This document shows, in pieces, positions 1 through 8,342 of a stretch of DNA of 53,035 nt. Made by a program: the position numbers and the translations under genes. The stretch is from Bacillota bacterium. Lineage in GTDB: Bacteria > Bacillota > Clostridia > Christensenellales > UBA1242. The DNA lies in the NCBI GenBank assembly GCA_009780065.1, contig WRAS01000008.1, positions 1-53,035 of the forward strand, read 5' to 3'. Under the pieces are notes generated by a model, which made no database searches, was not told the origin of the DNA, and saw only the letters and a program-made list of their open reading frames with translations. The stretch's first letter is position 1. The number at the start of each line of letters is the position of its first letter.

Positions 1-3000
1 ATTGTTAACCCACAAACTGTCGTGGCGGACTTGGTTTGTGTTTCCGTGGTACAGGAATCCGTTGTGGAATGCTGTGCCGCCAAACGTTGTATCTATTGCA
101 CGCAGTCTGTGCAGGGAATCGTACGTATACTGCACATTAAACCTGCTATGATTAATCCTATCCACCTGACCCAATCCATTCAAATGCACCGTCTGACTAT
201 ATTCCAAATTATTATTCAGCCTCACATCCGTCCTAAACTGCGCCAACCCTCCGTTCGGGGCGCGGTGTTGAACCTCCACGTTGTGATGGTTTTGGATGCG
301 GGTGGTGTGCATGTTTGTGTGGGCTGTGTAGTAATATCTTACGCCTGTTGAATGCTCGACGTGGGTGTATGTATTTTGGTGATCCAGGTGTGCCCAATAT
401 CCGTGTGTTCCGTTGATGCTTTGTTGCCAGCCTGCGTCGCGTTCCATCTGCCCAAAGAACACTTGTTGACCATTGCCGTGGGTAATTGACCTTAGACGAC
501 TTTGATCCGAGGTATATGTAAATTGCATTAGGTTCCTGTCGCCGATACTGATCAGACCAAGGTTCCCCGAATTGTTATATCCAAAATCCGTATGAAAACC
601 GTTGTGTGTAATTCGACTTAGTTGGTTGCGACCATTATATCCAAAGTTTGTTGTTATATTGCCTGTGGTTGTGGATGACAGTTGCCCATGGACGTTGAAA
701 TGGTCGGTTCGGGTTTGGGTTGGGCTGCCCGCCACGCCATGAATTTGCGAGGTTGTGGAACCGTTTGTGTTCAGGGTCGAGGTGGTGCGGATACCGTTCT
801 GGGTAATGTCTATTGTTCGACCACCATTTGTGCGATTGATTGTTGTTTCATGGAAACTGCTGCCCGTCCCAAATTCTCGCACACGGGTTATGTGACCAAT
901 TGCACAGTATTGGAATTCAACTCGCGCAACGCGACGACGGTTTTGATTGAATTGGCTTTCGTTTTGGGCGGTTGCAGGCGCACGGTATTCGGTTATGCTT
1001 TGAACAAATCGTGGGTATCTTGCCTCCCCAGGCGAGTTTGTGTAAACAAAATTAAATTGTGAAAGCGAATTATCTGCCGGGTTGAATCGGTATATACGGG
1101 CAGGCTGGTCAAAGACACTTTCTTGCCTTGGAAAGTTGTTTGCGCGGTTTGGATCCCATTGAACAGGCAATCGAATCAAACGCGCATCATAAATTTCCAC
1201 AACGTTAAACAATTCAACACGTATCGAATTGCCAATAACATCCTGTGCGTTTGGTGCGATTGCCAGATACTGCCACTCGGTTGTATTGCCGTTCAAACGA
1301 TGGGTTGTGATTCTGTCATTCACACGAAGCTCTACACGCGGATTTGTCGAGATACTAACACGCACCCACGCCGAGAACACAAAGTTGCTTACGCCACCTT
1401 GATTAAGATTCGGTTGGTTGTTCGCGACATTAACGGTTGCAACATTGTTGCTAAACGAGATATTTATGTCGCGCGCCCTTGCAAAAGTATTGGTAAATGC
1501 AACCACGTCAAATCCGTTGGATGTCGCGGTAACGGTGTCCGAACCTCTCCATGCGTAGTCCGCAACCACACGGCTGCCGCGGAATGATACGTGGCGAATT
1601 GTTGCGGTGTTGGGGCTGGCCAGCCTGGTTGTGCGAACATAATTAGATGTTACGTAGGTGACATTAACAATTTCTTGCGAGTTTACTTGCACAGCCCCAC
1701 CAGCATTCCGTATATGGGTTTCAAGGCGATTCACACGCCCGCCAGAGTCATATCCAACCCCGAAAGACCTTGCATCGTTACCATGCTGGAAAACACGGTT
1801 CAAGCGACGGTCGATGTATCCAAATTCTGTCACATGTCCGTTCCTACTAATACTATGCAGGGTAGTCCCACCAGGGGTGTCTGTAAACGTTACAAGTTCT
1901 GTTGGGGTTGCATTGCCTACACGAGACGTCATGCGGGACACACGCCCGCCACTGTTATATTCAAAACTTACGGTGGTATTTCCATTCGTTACATTTGCAA
2001 TTTGAAAGATATCACCACTAGTGCGAAGGTAATTAATTTCCAACCACATACCAATTTGTCTTGCACCATGACGGGATGGAAATTCGTGAATTTCCATCAA
2101 ACGTCCGTTAGATGCAAAAACCATCGAGTTTCCGCTTCGGTCAACCATAATGTGATTCGCGCTCTGGGTATACAGGCGCATTCCCAGTCTTTCGTTTTGA
2201 TTGTTGATGAAATAATGTCTGTTACCAAGTGCATCAATGAAAGCAGTAAAGCCCGTACCAAATTGCAGTAACTGGTGCAAGTTCAGGCGAAAGTTATGAC
2301 CAACGTGGAATCTACCCATCGGCGAGAATGTATTGTTGTATACATGACTAATCTGGATTGGCATAAACCCGTCCTGTATTTGGACTGTATCAAAGACATA
2401 TGTTAGTCTGCCTGAGTTTAAATCAAGCAAGCTGGTTCCCATGTCGCCGTGGTTGTGAGAAAGATAATATGGTTGGGCGTGGGAGTATTGTATTCGGAGA
2501 ACGGGGTTAGAAAATACACTATCGTTAAAATTTCTTTCTCGTATTGAAAATATTGCTTGGTTAAAGTGCTGCGTCACATAATTTTTTATGTCAAACGTCA
2601 TATGGCTTGATGACTCAACGGTAAAAGTATAAAATCCTGTGAGATCGTGCATATTGTTAAGATTTGTTGTTGCTTTTAATACGGCGTTAAAGTTTCCATT
2701 TGGATTACTGTTGTTAAAAGACAATTCAGCAGACACAACGTAGTTGTCTCGTATTATTTCCCCAATTCTTGCGATGTTATTGATGTCTACAAATGCACTA
2801 TAACTTCTACCGCCAATAGGAATAAAACCACCAGGTCTCTCAAAGTTGGAACGAAAATGAGCTGTACCTATAAAATGACTCGAACTGGCCGCATGGTAAT
2901 TACCAACCCTCATAGAGGTAGACGTAAACAATGTTGTCGTCACCGCCATCGTCCCCATAACAACCGGAAACGCAGCCATTGACATAAACCCTTCACACGC

Positions 3001-3987
3001 TGAAATGGTCAAATAGTAATTCCCATCTTGGTATTCCAGATTATGGCTAACAACACCATACAATCCCGTCACATCAACAAGATACCCGGTTTGAATACGA
3101 TACACAATATCACCATTTCTATCAAGGATATAAATCGCTTCATTATTTTGGCGTATGTCAAAGTTATTTAAATCAAGTTGGAATGTGAAATCATAGTTTC
3201 CAAGTGGGTTATGGATAATCAGAGACTCTTGCAAAGATTGACCTTGTAATGTGTATTGGATGTCTACCCCGTCGAAGATATTAGCAAAAGTTACCGCGGA
3301 GTTATTACGTACAAGCGTGGTTTGTAACTCTTGTTGTAATTCAGATGACATTTCAAGGTCTTGTATAGTAGAAAAGATATCACTGCCAAAGTTTGGTTGG
3401 ACTAGTGGTTCCCCGCGAGAAGAAGATTCCATTTGTAGGTTGCCATCGTAGATAAATATATCTGCCTCTTGTCTTTGAAGATCAAATACTGGGGTTATAG
3501 ATATTGAACCTTGGTTAGAACTTAGATTAACCAAAGAACCAGAATCAAAACTAACGTTAAATGCATTTGATGTGTTTCCCAGATTATTGTTAATTGTGTT
3601 ATCTATTTCCTGGTAATATTCACCATTAAAAAAGTGAATTGCTGTGGCGAATGATTGCATTACGAACATGCCATCTGCCTGGATGAATGTTTTACTGTCG
3701 GCGGTTCTTTTATGGATCACTTCTCCGACTATTATACTTTCGTTAAAATCATGTTCTCTGTGTATGTGTCGTGGGTCTAAAAAGTCACTGACACCGATTT
3801 CATTGACGACACTAGACTCTGATGAAGTTGGAATGTGCTGTGAGTTATTTTCACGTGAAGCAGAGTTCTCCTGCACAGTGGCGGCGAGGGTGTTAATTGC
3901 ACTGGGTGGGGCGGACATGAAGAACATGATTGTACATAGCAATATTGCGATGGTGGCGATAATAATACTTTTTTTTCTTAGTTTCAT
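1..3987 (-). CDS. RHS/YD-repeat surface protein, N-terminal part (runs off left edge)
   Basis: Reading the minus strand from ATG at 3987 gives an uninterrupted frame of 1329 codons to the window edge, so the C-terminus is missing. Residues about 6-30 form a signal peptide or membrane anchor. A central region resembles the DNRLRE-type domain common in Firmicute wall-associated RHS proteins. About residue 520 a segment reading LLDLNSGRLTYVFDTVQ leads into an RHS entry region, followed by many YD-like repeats (for example VSFEYNSGGRVSRM, VTEFGYIDRRLNRV, FGYNGRNQLSRI, VQYTYDSLHRLRAI). Such proteins are secreted filaments or shells that deliver variable C-terminal toxins; the toxin tip would lie outside the window. 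A promoter fits at 4028-4056. The perfect AAAGGAG at about 4010 is too far upstream to serve the chosen ATG, so the start is the likeliest but not certain. Confidence 0.85.
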   Translation of the reverse strand, partial: MKLRKKSIIIATIAILLCTIMFFMSAPPSAINTLAATVQENSASRENNSQHIPTSSESSVVNEIGVSDFLDPRHIHREHDFNESIIVGEVIHKRTADSKTFIQADGMFVMQSFATAIHFFNGEYYQEIDNTINNNLGNTSNAFNVSFDSGSLVNLSSNQGSISITPVFDLQRQEADIFIYDGNLQMESSSRGEPLVQPNFGSDIFSTIQDLEMSSELQQELQTTLVRNNSAVTFANIFDGVDIQYTLQGQSLQESLIIHNPLGNYDFTFQLDLNNFDIRQNNEAIYILDRNGDIVYRIQTGYLVDVTGLYGVVSHNLEYQDGNYYLTISACEGFMSMAAFPVVMGTMAVTTTLFTSTSMRVGNYHAASSSHFIGTAHFRSNFERPGGFIPIGGRSYSAFVDINNIARIGEIIRDNYVVSAELSFNNSNPNGNFNAVLKATTNLNNMHDLTGFYTFTVESSSHMTFDIKNYVTQHFNQAIFSIRERNFNDSVFSNPVLRIQYSHAQPYYLSHNHGDMGTSLLDLNSGRLTYVFDTVQIQDGFMPIQISHVYNNTFSPMGRFHVGHNFRLNLHQLLQFGTGFTAFIDALGNRHYFINNQNERLGMRLYTQSANHIMVDRSGNSMVFASNGRLMEIHEFPSRHGARQIGMWLEINYLRTSGDIFQIANVTNGNTTVSFEYNSGGRVSRMTSRVGNATPTELVTFTDTPGGTTLHSISRNGHVTEFGYIDRRLNRVFQHGNDARSFGVGYDSGGRVNRLETHIRNAGGAVQVNSQEIVNVTYVTSNYVRTTRLASPNTATIRHVSFRGSRVVADYAWRGSDTVTATSNGFDVVAFTNTFARARDINISFSNNVATVNVANNQPNLNQGGVSNFVFSAWVRVSISTNPRVELRVNDRITTHRLNGNTTEWQYLAIAPNAQDVIGNSIRVELFNVVEIYDARLIRLPVQWDPNRANNFPRQESVFDQPARIYRFNPADNSLSQFNFVYTNSPGEARYPRFVQSITEYRAPATAQNESQFNQNRRRVARVEFQYCAIGHITRVREFGTGSSFHETTINRTNGGRTIDITQNGIRTTSTLNTNGSTTSQIHGVAGSPTQTRTDHFNVHGQLSSTTTGNITTNFGYNGRNQLSRITHNGFHTDFGYNNSGNLGLISIGDRNLMQFTYTSDQSRLRSITHGNGQQVFFGQMERDAGWQQSINGTHGYWAHLDHQNTYTHVEHSTGVRYYYTAHTNMHTTRIQNHHNVEVQHRAPNGGLAQFRTDVRLNNNLEYSQTVHLNGLGQVDRINHSRFNVQYTYDSLHRLRAIDTTFGGTAFHNGFLYHGNTNQVRHDSLWVNN

Positions 3988-4027
3988 TTTAACCTATTAA
4001 CCTAAATTTCTCCTTTGGATTTAAATA

Positions 4028-4056
4028 AGCATACAATTTAACCATCAATATCACAA
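4028..4056 (-). promoter_or_regulatory. Promoter of the RHS gene
   Basis: Minus-strand -35 TTGTGA (4051-4056) and -10 TATGCT (4028-4033) are separated by 17 bp and sit about 40 nt upstream of the RHS start codon. Assigned by match to the sigma-A consensus. Confidence 0.45.
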
Positions 4057-4135
4057 ATGAATTTTTTAATGCATTCTTTGTTTCGACAGAAAGTGACAAA
4101 ATTCAACAAAAGCATTATGCATTCATAAATATATT

Positions 4136-4193
4136 GTGCTATAATGCACTATCAGGCTGCCTTATTTACGTAAGAAAAAGTAAAGGAGGTGAT
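4136..4193 (+). promoter_or_regulatory. -10 box inside a small palindrome, plus an isolated strong SD sequence
   Basis: TATAAT at 4140-4145 is flanked by GTGC and GCAC, making a 14-bp palindrome (4136-4149) that could be an operator. The -35 is weak. At 4182-4193 lies AAAGGAGGTGAT, almost a full complement of the 16S rRNA 3' end, but it is followed only by a three-codon ORF (M-I-K) and lies about 60 nt upstream of the real start at 4255, which has its own AAAGGAG. Role unknown; it might be a ribosome standby site. Confidence 0.4.
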
Positions 4194-4254
4194 GATCAAA
4201 TAAAGTGATTTAAACATTAATATAAACAAAAATAAATTAAAAAGGAGATTTCAT

Positions 4255-5064
4255 ATGAAGAAAGTTTTAGCAACAGTGCAGATTTTTTCGCTTGCATTCT
4301 TTTTCGCATTTTTCTTTGTAGGTTCCAGTGTATCAGCAGCCGAAACGCGTTTTGCGCGAATTTCTGATGGTACTATCGTAAGCACTACAACTGAGCGCGT
4401 GGATTTCGCACATAGAACTAGTACATCATTCAATGTAAACCCAGTTCTTCCTGTGTATCAAAGTGATTTAGGTTGTGGTATTACAGCGGGCGGAGTTATA
4501 ATTTCATGGTACCAGAGAGAATTTTTGCAACTCTTGCCTGGTAACACACCAGGTTCTTTTTTTCTTGGGAATTGGAGATGGACAAATCAAAATATACATC
4601 ACAATAATATGTTTAATCAATTGTCACCATTGATGGGTGCCGTGAATGGATATGTTACCATAAACGGATATCTTGGTGGAATGAATTCATTTGTTTCATC
4701 CAGAGGCAGAACGTTTACATCCACAAGTTTAAGAAATGCTAATGGTACGCTTAACTTCCCTGCCACCCAAGCTGCGCTGAGAAATGGACAATTGGTTACA
4801 ATTTTTGTGAGTGGTTACAGCCTTGCTCACATAAATGGACCACAAAACCATTCAAATTTCGATATCATTACTGTTGACAATCGGGCTGGTTACCATGCTA
4901 TGGCAGTGTTCGGTTATCAAGTGGTCCGTTACTATAATTCATCTATGGTAATGTTTAGGCAAGATATTTATCTCAGAGTGCATTCTGGACATAGAACACT
5001 AAATTCTCTCATCCTTCGACACTTTACTGGATTTTACAGTGCATTTGTGACCCACGTCAGTTGA
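4255..5064 (+). CDS. Secreted cysteine-peptidase-like (C39/papain-like) protein
   Basis: 269 aa with a clear N-terminal signal peptide (residues 1-28, cut near VSAAE). The mature part carries LGCGITAGGVIISWY with Cys74 at the start of a helix, and GYHAMAVFGYQ with His214. This spacing and local sequence resemble C39-like_2 and staphopain-type peptidases (Cys in xCGPxA..., His in GHxxxVxGY). The usual third residue (Asp or Asn) cannot be fixed by eye. Gln68 or Gln before the Cys is a candidate oxyanion residue. A good RBS AAAGGAG precedes the ATG. The gene begins a same-strand group with an orphan membrane protein and a Spo0A-like regulator. It could also be a bacteriocin-like or inactive homologue; peptidase function is inferred. 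Confidence 0.6.
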   Translation: MKKVLATVQIFSLAFFFAFFFVGSSVSAAETRFARISDGTIVSTTTERVDFAHRTSTSFNVNPVLPVYQSDLGCGITAGGVIISWYQREFLQLLPGNTPGSFFLGNWRWTNQNIHHNNMFNQLSPLMGAVNGYVTINGYLGGMNSFVSSRGRTFTSTSLRNANGTLNFPATQAALRNGQLVTIFVSGYSLAHINGPQNHSNFDIITVDNRAGYHAMAVFGYQVVRYYNSSMVMFRQDIYLRVHSGHRTLNSLILRHFTGFYSAFVTHVS

Positions 5065-5164
5065 AATAAAATTTGTCGATAAATGTCGAGCGAAATATGT
5101 TTACAAAATTATCAAGTTCATCCAAACTTTTATAATTCACAGAGTCAAACGTGGGGGATAAACA

Positions 5165-6052
5165 ATGGATGAACTTTTGCTTGATAGATCAAGACCAACA
5201 AAAGATGTATTCAAACAATGGTGCATAGAAAGCAATAAAAAACCGACCAGGAAAAACAGGCGCGAATTTGAAAATTTGCGCGTCGGTGCATTCCTTGGAG
5301 TAGTTGCAAATGTTTTGAAGCAAAGAATGATACATGATGATAAAGTCGAAGCCGAGATAATTAATTTCCCTGTGGAATGTGTCACTGAACCCACACTAAA
5401 ACCAGAAATCAGAGCAAAGAAGAAATCTAACCGATTTCGCTTTTTCGCAGCCTCTGTCGCTGTATTTTTTGCTGTTTGCATTTCCATCACCATGCCTATG
5501 GTCTTTGCAAGCAACAGACCATATGACGGACCGCCAGATTCAGGGTTTGGGGAACGAGAAAAATATGTAGCTAGAAGTCAGTTTTTTTGCCTAAACGAAT
5601 TCAAAGATATACTTGACCAGTTCGAGGATACCCTAATTTTTGAAGATATCTTTGATTTTGAGCGTGCGGAAAAAGAAGCATTACTCGATGACCATGATTT
5701 TGTTCTCAGTTTAACCCTAACGAATGCACTTATTGTAACTTCTGATTTTTCTCTTATTTTTGAATTGGATTACCGGATTCGGTTGTATGAAAATTATGAA
5801 TTCATCAATTATCAGCAATTTGCATTGGTGAACGAAACATTTTTTGTAGATGAAATTGAGATACATTATATAATAGTTGCCAGTGATGAATCGTATTCAG
5901 TTTATCTTACGTTTTCATATTCTGGATTTGATTATTTTTTTCAAATCAGACCGGTTGTAGACGTGTATGGTGATGTTGTTGCGGCGGGAGAATATATAAC
6001 ACCATTAACGAAAAATAATCTTATAAAGATAATAGAACTTTTATTCAAATAA
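5165..6052 (+). CDS. Hypothetical single-pass membrane protein upstream of the Spo0A-like gene
   Basis: 295 aa. A basic cytoplasmic N-terminal part of about 90 residues (rich in R and K) is followed by one membrane segment (about residues 92-116) and an acidic, aromatic-rich external domain of about 180 residues with little lysine. The topology recalls anti-sigma factors or membrane sensors, but I recognise no motif. Start is preceded by GTGGGGGA as a weak SD. It lies 100 bp after the peptidase-like gene and about 40 bp before the Spo0A-like gene, so the three may be co-transcribed. The pairing of a membrane protein with an external domain and a DNA-binding protein lacking a functional receiver suggests a signalling pair; this is inference only. 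Confidence 0.7.
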   Translation: MDELLLDRSRPTKDVFKQWCIESNKKPTRKNRREFENLRVGAFLGVVANVLKQRMIHDDKVEAEIINFPVECVTEPTLKPEIRAKKKSNRFRFFAASVAVFFAVCISITMPMVFASNRPYDGPPDSGFGEREKYVARSQFFCLNEFKDILDQFEDTLIFEDIFDFERAEKEALLDDHDFVLSLTLTNALIVTSDFSLIFELDYRIRLYENYEFINYQQFALVNETFFVDEIEIHYIIVASDESYSVYLTFSYSGFDYFFQIRPVVDVYGDVVAAGEYITPLTKNNLIKIIELLFK

Positions 6053-6089
6053 AAGGAAAACATATATACGAAAGAGAGGACAAGTGGGG

Positions 6090-6689
6090 ATGTCGGCTAA
6101 AATAAAACTTTTTGTTATTGAAACCAGTTCAGAAGAACATATTCGGTTAAAAGAGGTATTGCACACTTCGGATCAATTTGAACTAGCCCCTTTGGTGGTT
6201 AAAGAAGTGGAAGAACACGTAAAAGGCACAAAAGCATCACAAGTTTTGCAAGATTTTGTAACGGTAACATTAGGTGAAGCGACACCCCAAAAAGAAGAAG
6301 TTCAGGTTGAAAAACAATTGGACAAGTATATAACAGATATTTTCATATCAATAGGAATGCCACCCCAATGCAAAGGTTATCGCTATTTGAGACATGGGGT
6401 GAAACTTGTCGTTAAAAATCAGTCAATAGCAATGACCAAAGAGTTATACCCAGCAATAGCCGCCCAATTCAATACAACGCCATCCAGAGTAGAGAGAGCC
6501 GTGCGTCATGCAATTCAAGTATGCTGGAACAAAGAAAAGATTAATAATATAAATGCGTTTTTTGGGAAAGACGCTTTTTGTAAGAATGATAAACCATCTA
6601 ACAGCGAATTTATTGCGTTGATGTCGGACAAAATATTGTTAGAGGATGTTTGCAGGTCTAGGGAATTTTCTTTTAGATTTACTGATTAA
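6090..6689 (+). CDS. Spo0A-like regulator with vestigial receiver domain
   Basis: 199 aa from ATG 6090 (GAGAGGA nine bases upstream; a GTG at 6084 is closer than usual). Residues about 85-190 match the Spo0A C-terminal effector domain: ITDIFISIGMPPQCKGYRYL, LYPAIAAQFNTT, and the recognition region PSRVERAVRHAIQVCW, then KPSNSEFIALMSDKI. The N-terminal part (about 65 aa) keeps only a beta-alpha-beta start like a receiver (KIKLFVIETSSEEH) in which the acidic pocket is replaced by E-T; the phosphorylatable Asp and the rest of the receiver are absent. Normal Spo0A is about 265 aa. DNA binding at 0A-box-like sites is likely; control cannot be by Asp phosphorylation. The genome should contain a full Spo0A elsewhere. 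Confidence 0.8.
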   Translation: MSAKIKLFVIETSSEEHIRLKEVLHTSDQFELAPLVVKEVEEHVKGTKASQVLQDFVTVTLGEATPQKEEVQVEKQLDKYITDIFISIGMPPQCKGYRYLRHGVKLVVKNQSIAMTKELYPAIAAQFNTTPSRVERAVRHAIQVCWNKEKINNINAFFGKDAFCKNDKPSNSEFIALMSDKILLEDVCRSREFSFRFTD

Positions 6690-6705
6690 TAAGTATAATA
6701 GATAC

Positions 6706-7263
6706 ATGCTAGATATCGAAAAAATTAAAGAAACCATGCAAAAGCCAAGGTTTTCCAAGATGGTTGCGCGATACCAGTTTTTAATCGAGAATTTACATAA
6801 AGTAGATATTTCCAAACATGAAGTTTTCCAGCGGACATATAACTGTTTTTTCCAACTGCGACGAAACGAGGAATATCGACGTCAGCATTTTGCCTTTATG
6901 GAGAAGCACAAAGCGAATAAGAGTATCCGTTTCCAAGAAATTTTAATATTTTTGTCTGGTATTCAAGATACTGTGGAAGCGTCCTTTGCATCCAAGATGT
7001 TATCCATCATCAATCCGGATATGCCCGTATTAGATTCCAAAGTTTTATTTAAATTAGGGTTGAAAAAGCCTGCGGCGGACTGCCCTACTAAATTACAAGA
7101 CACAGTAGAACTTTATAATAAAATTTGCGAGTGGTATACAGAATTTTATTGCAAAGCAGATTTTAAAAATTGGATAAAGTTGTTTGATGGGTACTATCAA
7201 AATTCTGGTATAAGTGCCGCGAAAAAAGTGGATTTTGTGCTTTGGCAGATGGATAATGAATAG
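6706..7263 (+). CDS. Hypothetical protein, possible helix-hairpin-helix type
   Basis: 185 aa from ATG 6706. TATAAT at 6694-6699 lies six bases before this ATG, so the gene may be expressed from its own leaderless promoter inside the end of the Spo0A-like gene; an alternative upstream start would overlap that gene. The sequence is helical and basic. The stretch ASKMLSIINPDMPVLDSKVL resembles a segment I associate with small HhH/glycosylase-like hypothetical proteins of Firmicutes (..INP..P..DS.V...LG). No catalytic residues can be named. It is 16 bp from a convergent gene. Confidence 0.6.
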   Translation: MLDIEKIKETMQKPRFSKMVARYQFLIENLHKVDISKHEVFQRTYNCFFQLRRNEEYRRQHFAFMEKHKANKSIRFQEILIFLSGIQDTVEASFASKMLSIINPDMPVLDSKVLFKLGLKKPAADCPTKLQDTVELYNKICEWYTEFYCKADFKNWIKLFDGYYQNSGISAAKKVDFVLWQMDNE

Positions 7264-7283
7264 AAGCCCTATTTTAGGATGTT

Positions 7284-8342
7284 CTATTCTTTCATTTCTG
7301 TGGCAAGGCCATCGAGTTTTTTACCCATTTGGGCCAGCATCTCGGCGAGACCGCTAGAGCCTTGTTGCTGTTGCTCGGGTGGCATATGGTGAGCCGGTGG
7401 AACCTGATGCGGCTGTGGTTGGGTGAAACCTGGCACGGTGTTGTTCACAATAACTGGCTGTCCTCCGTTTGGTTGAGATTGTTGTTGTGGTTGTGCCTGC
7501 ACAATAATTGGTTGGGCTTGCGGTTGGATTTGTTGTTGTGGATAAATTACGGGTTGATGATTTCCCCTTAATGATTCAATTGCACCGTGCATTTTCCCCA
7601 AGTTGTACGAATCGAATGATTTTGCAAGACTGTTCACCGCATCTTTTACTTCCAACACTTCTGTTTTGACTTTGTCAATTTCAGAGGTATCAACCTGACC
7701 TGTTGGAGTCATAAGGACTTGCGGCATAGTTTGCACATATTGATGTGGAACAGCGTTATAAGGAACACGGGCCTGACAACAAGCCACAGATTCAATGTGA
7801 GCCAGTTTGTTAATATAGGGTTGTGGATTAATGACCTTTACATTTTGCGATGCAAGAAACTGTGCAAGCATATGCATAGCACCTGAAACTTCTGCCACCT
7901 CGCAACGTACCTTTGATATTTCGGTTTCATCCGGCATACCAGCACTTGTTAGAGTAAGATCTTTTGGCGGTTTAGTATTATAAGGTGTACCTTGAAAGTT
8001 AACAACGGATTCCATATGTTCCAGCATTTCGTGCGCCTGCTCTGTTATTCCACCTGCAGAACCGCAGTCACAAGAAATTTGTTCACAATTACATGGAGTT
8101 GGTCTTGGAGGTGGTGTTCGCTGGGCATATTTTACACCTAGTGCCATAAGTTTTGCCTTGGCCTCTGCATTATTTTTTGCCCGTTTTTTAACAAGAGCAT
8201 TTAACTCTGCCTTACGCAATTCGGCAGATATTTTCTTTTTTGGGAGTTCCAGGATTTCAGTTTCTATCTGTGCATTTTCTTTTGCACGGATTCTTCTGAT
8301 CTTGTTAATCTCTGCCTTGCGTTGTTCTTCGGTCAATTTCAT
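7284..8342 (-). CDS. Coiled-coil, Gln/Pro-rich protein coupled to the surface protein
   Basis: 352 aa, no signal peptide. Residues 1-70 are two charged helical repeats (TEEQRKAEINKIRRIRAKEN and SAELRKAELNALVKKRAKNN). A Cys-rich linker (PCNCEQISCDCG, about residues 83-94) follows, then two related about 75-residue modules, each with a Cys/His-containing HMESV or HIESV start and an EISKVRCEVAEV or EIDKVKTEVLEV helix, then a Q/P-rich tail. Its ATG overlaps the stop of the upstream surface protein by 4 bp (ATGA), so the two are translationally coupled. Because the surface protein has a cytoplasmic tail after its membrane segment, this could be a cytoplasmic partner of that tail; inference. Confidence 0.75.
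   Translation of the reverse strand: MKLTEEQRKAEINKIRRIRAKENAQIETEILELPKKKISAELRKAELNALVKKRAKNNAEAKAKLMALGVKYAQRTPPPRPTPCNCEQISCDCGSAGGITEQAHEMLEHMESVVNFQGTPYNTKPPKDLTLTSAGMPDETEISKVRCEVAEVSGAMHMLAQFLASQNVKVINPQPYINKLAHIESVACCQARVPYNAVPHQYVQTMPQVLMTPTGQVDTSEIDKVKTEVLEVKDAVNSLAKSFDSYNLGKMHGAIESLRGNHQPVIYPQQQIQPQAQPIIVQAQPQQQSQPNGGQPVIVNNTVPGFTQPQPHQVPPAHHMPPEQQQQGSSGLAEMLAQMGKKLDGLATEMKE

Noticed and set aside
22-2271. Plus-strand frames of 109-226 aa
   Set aside because: They are opposite-strand shadows of the RHS gene, which is open on the minus strand throughout 1-3987.
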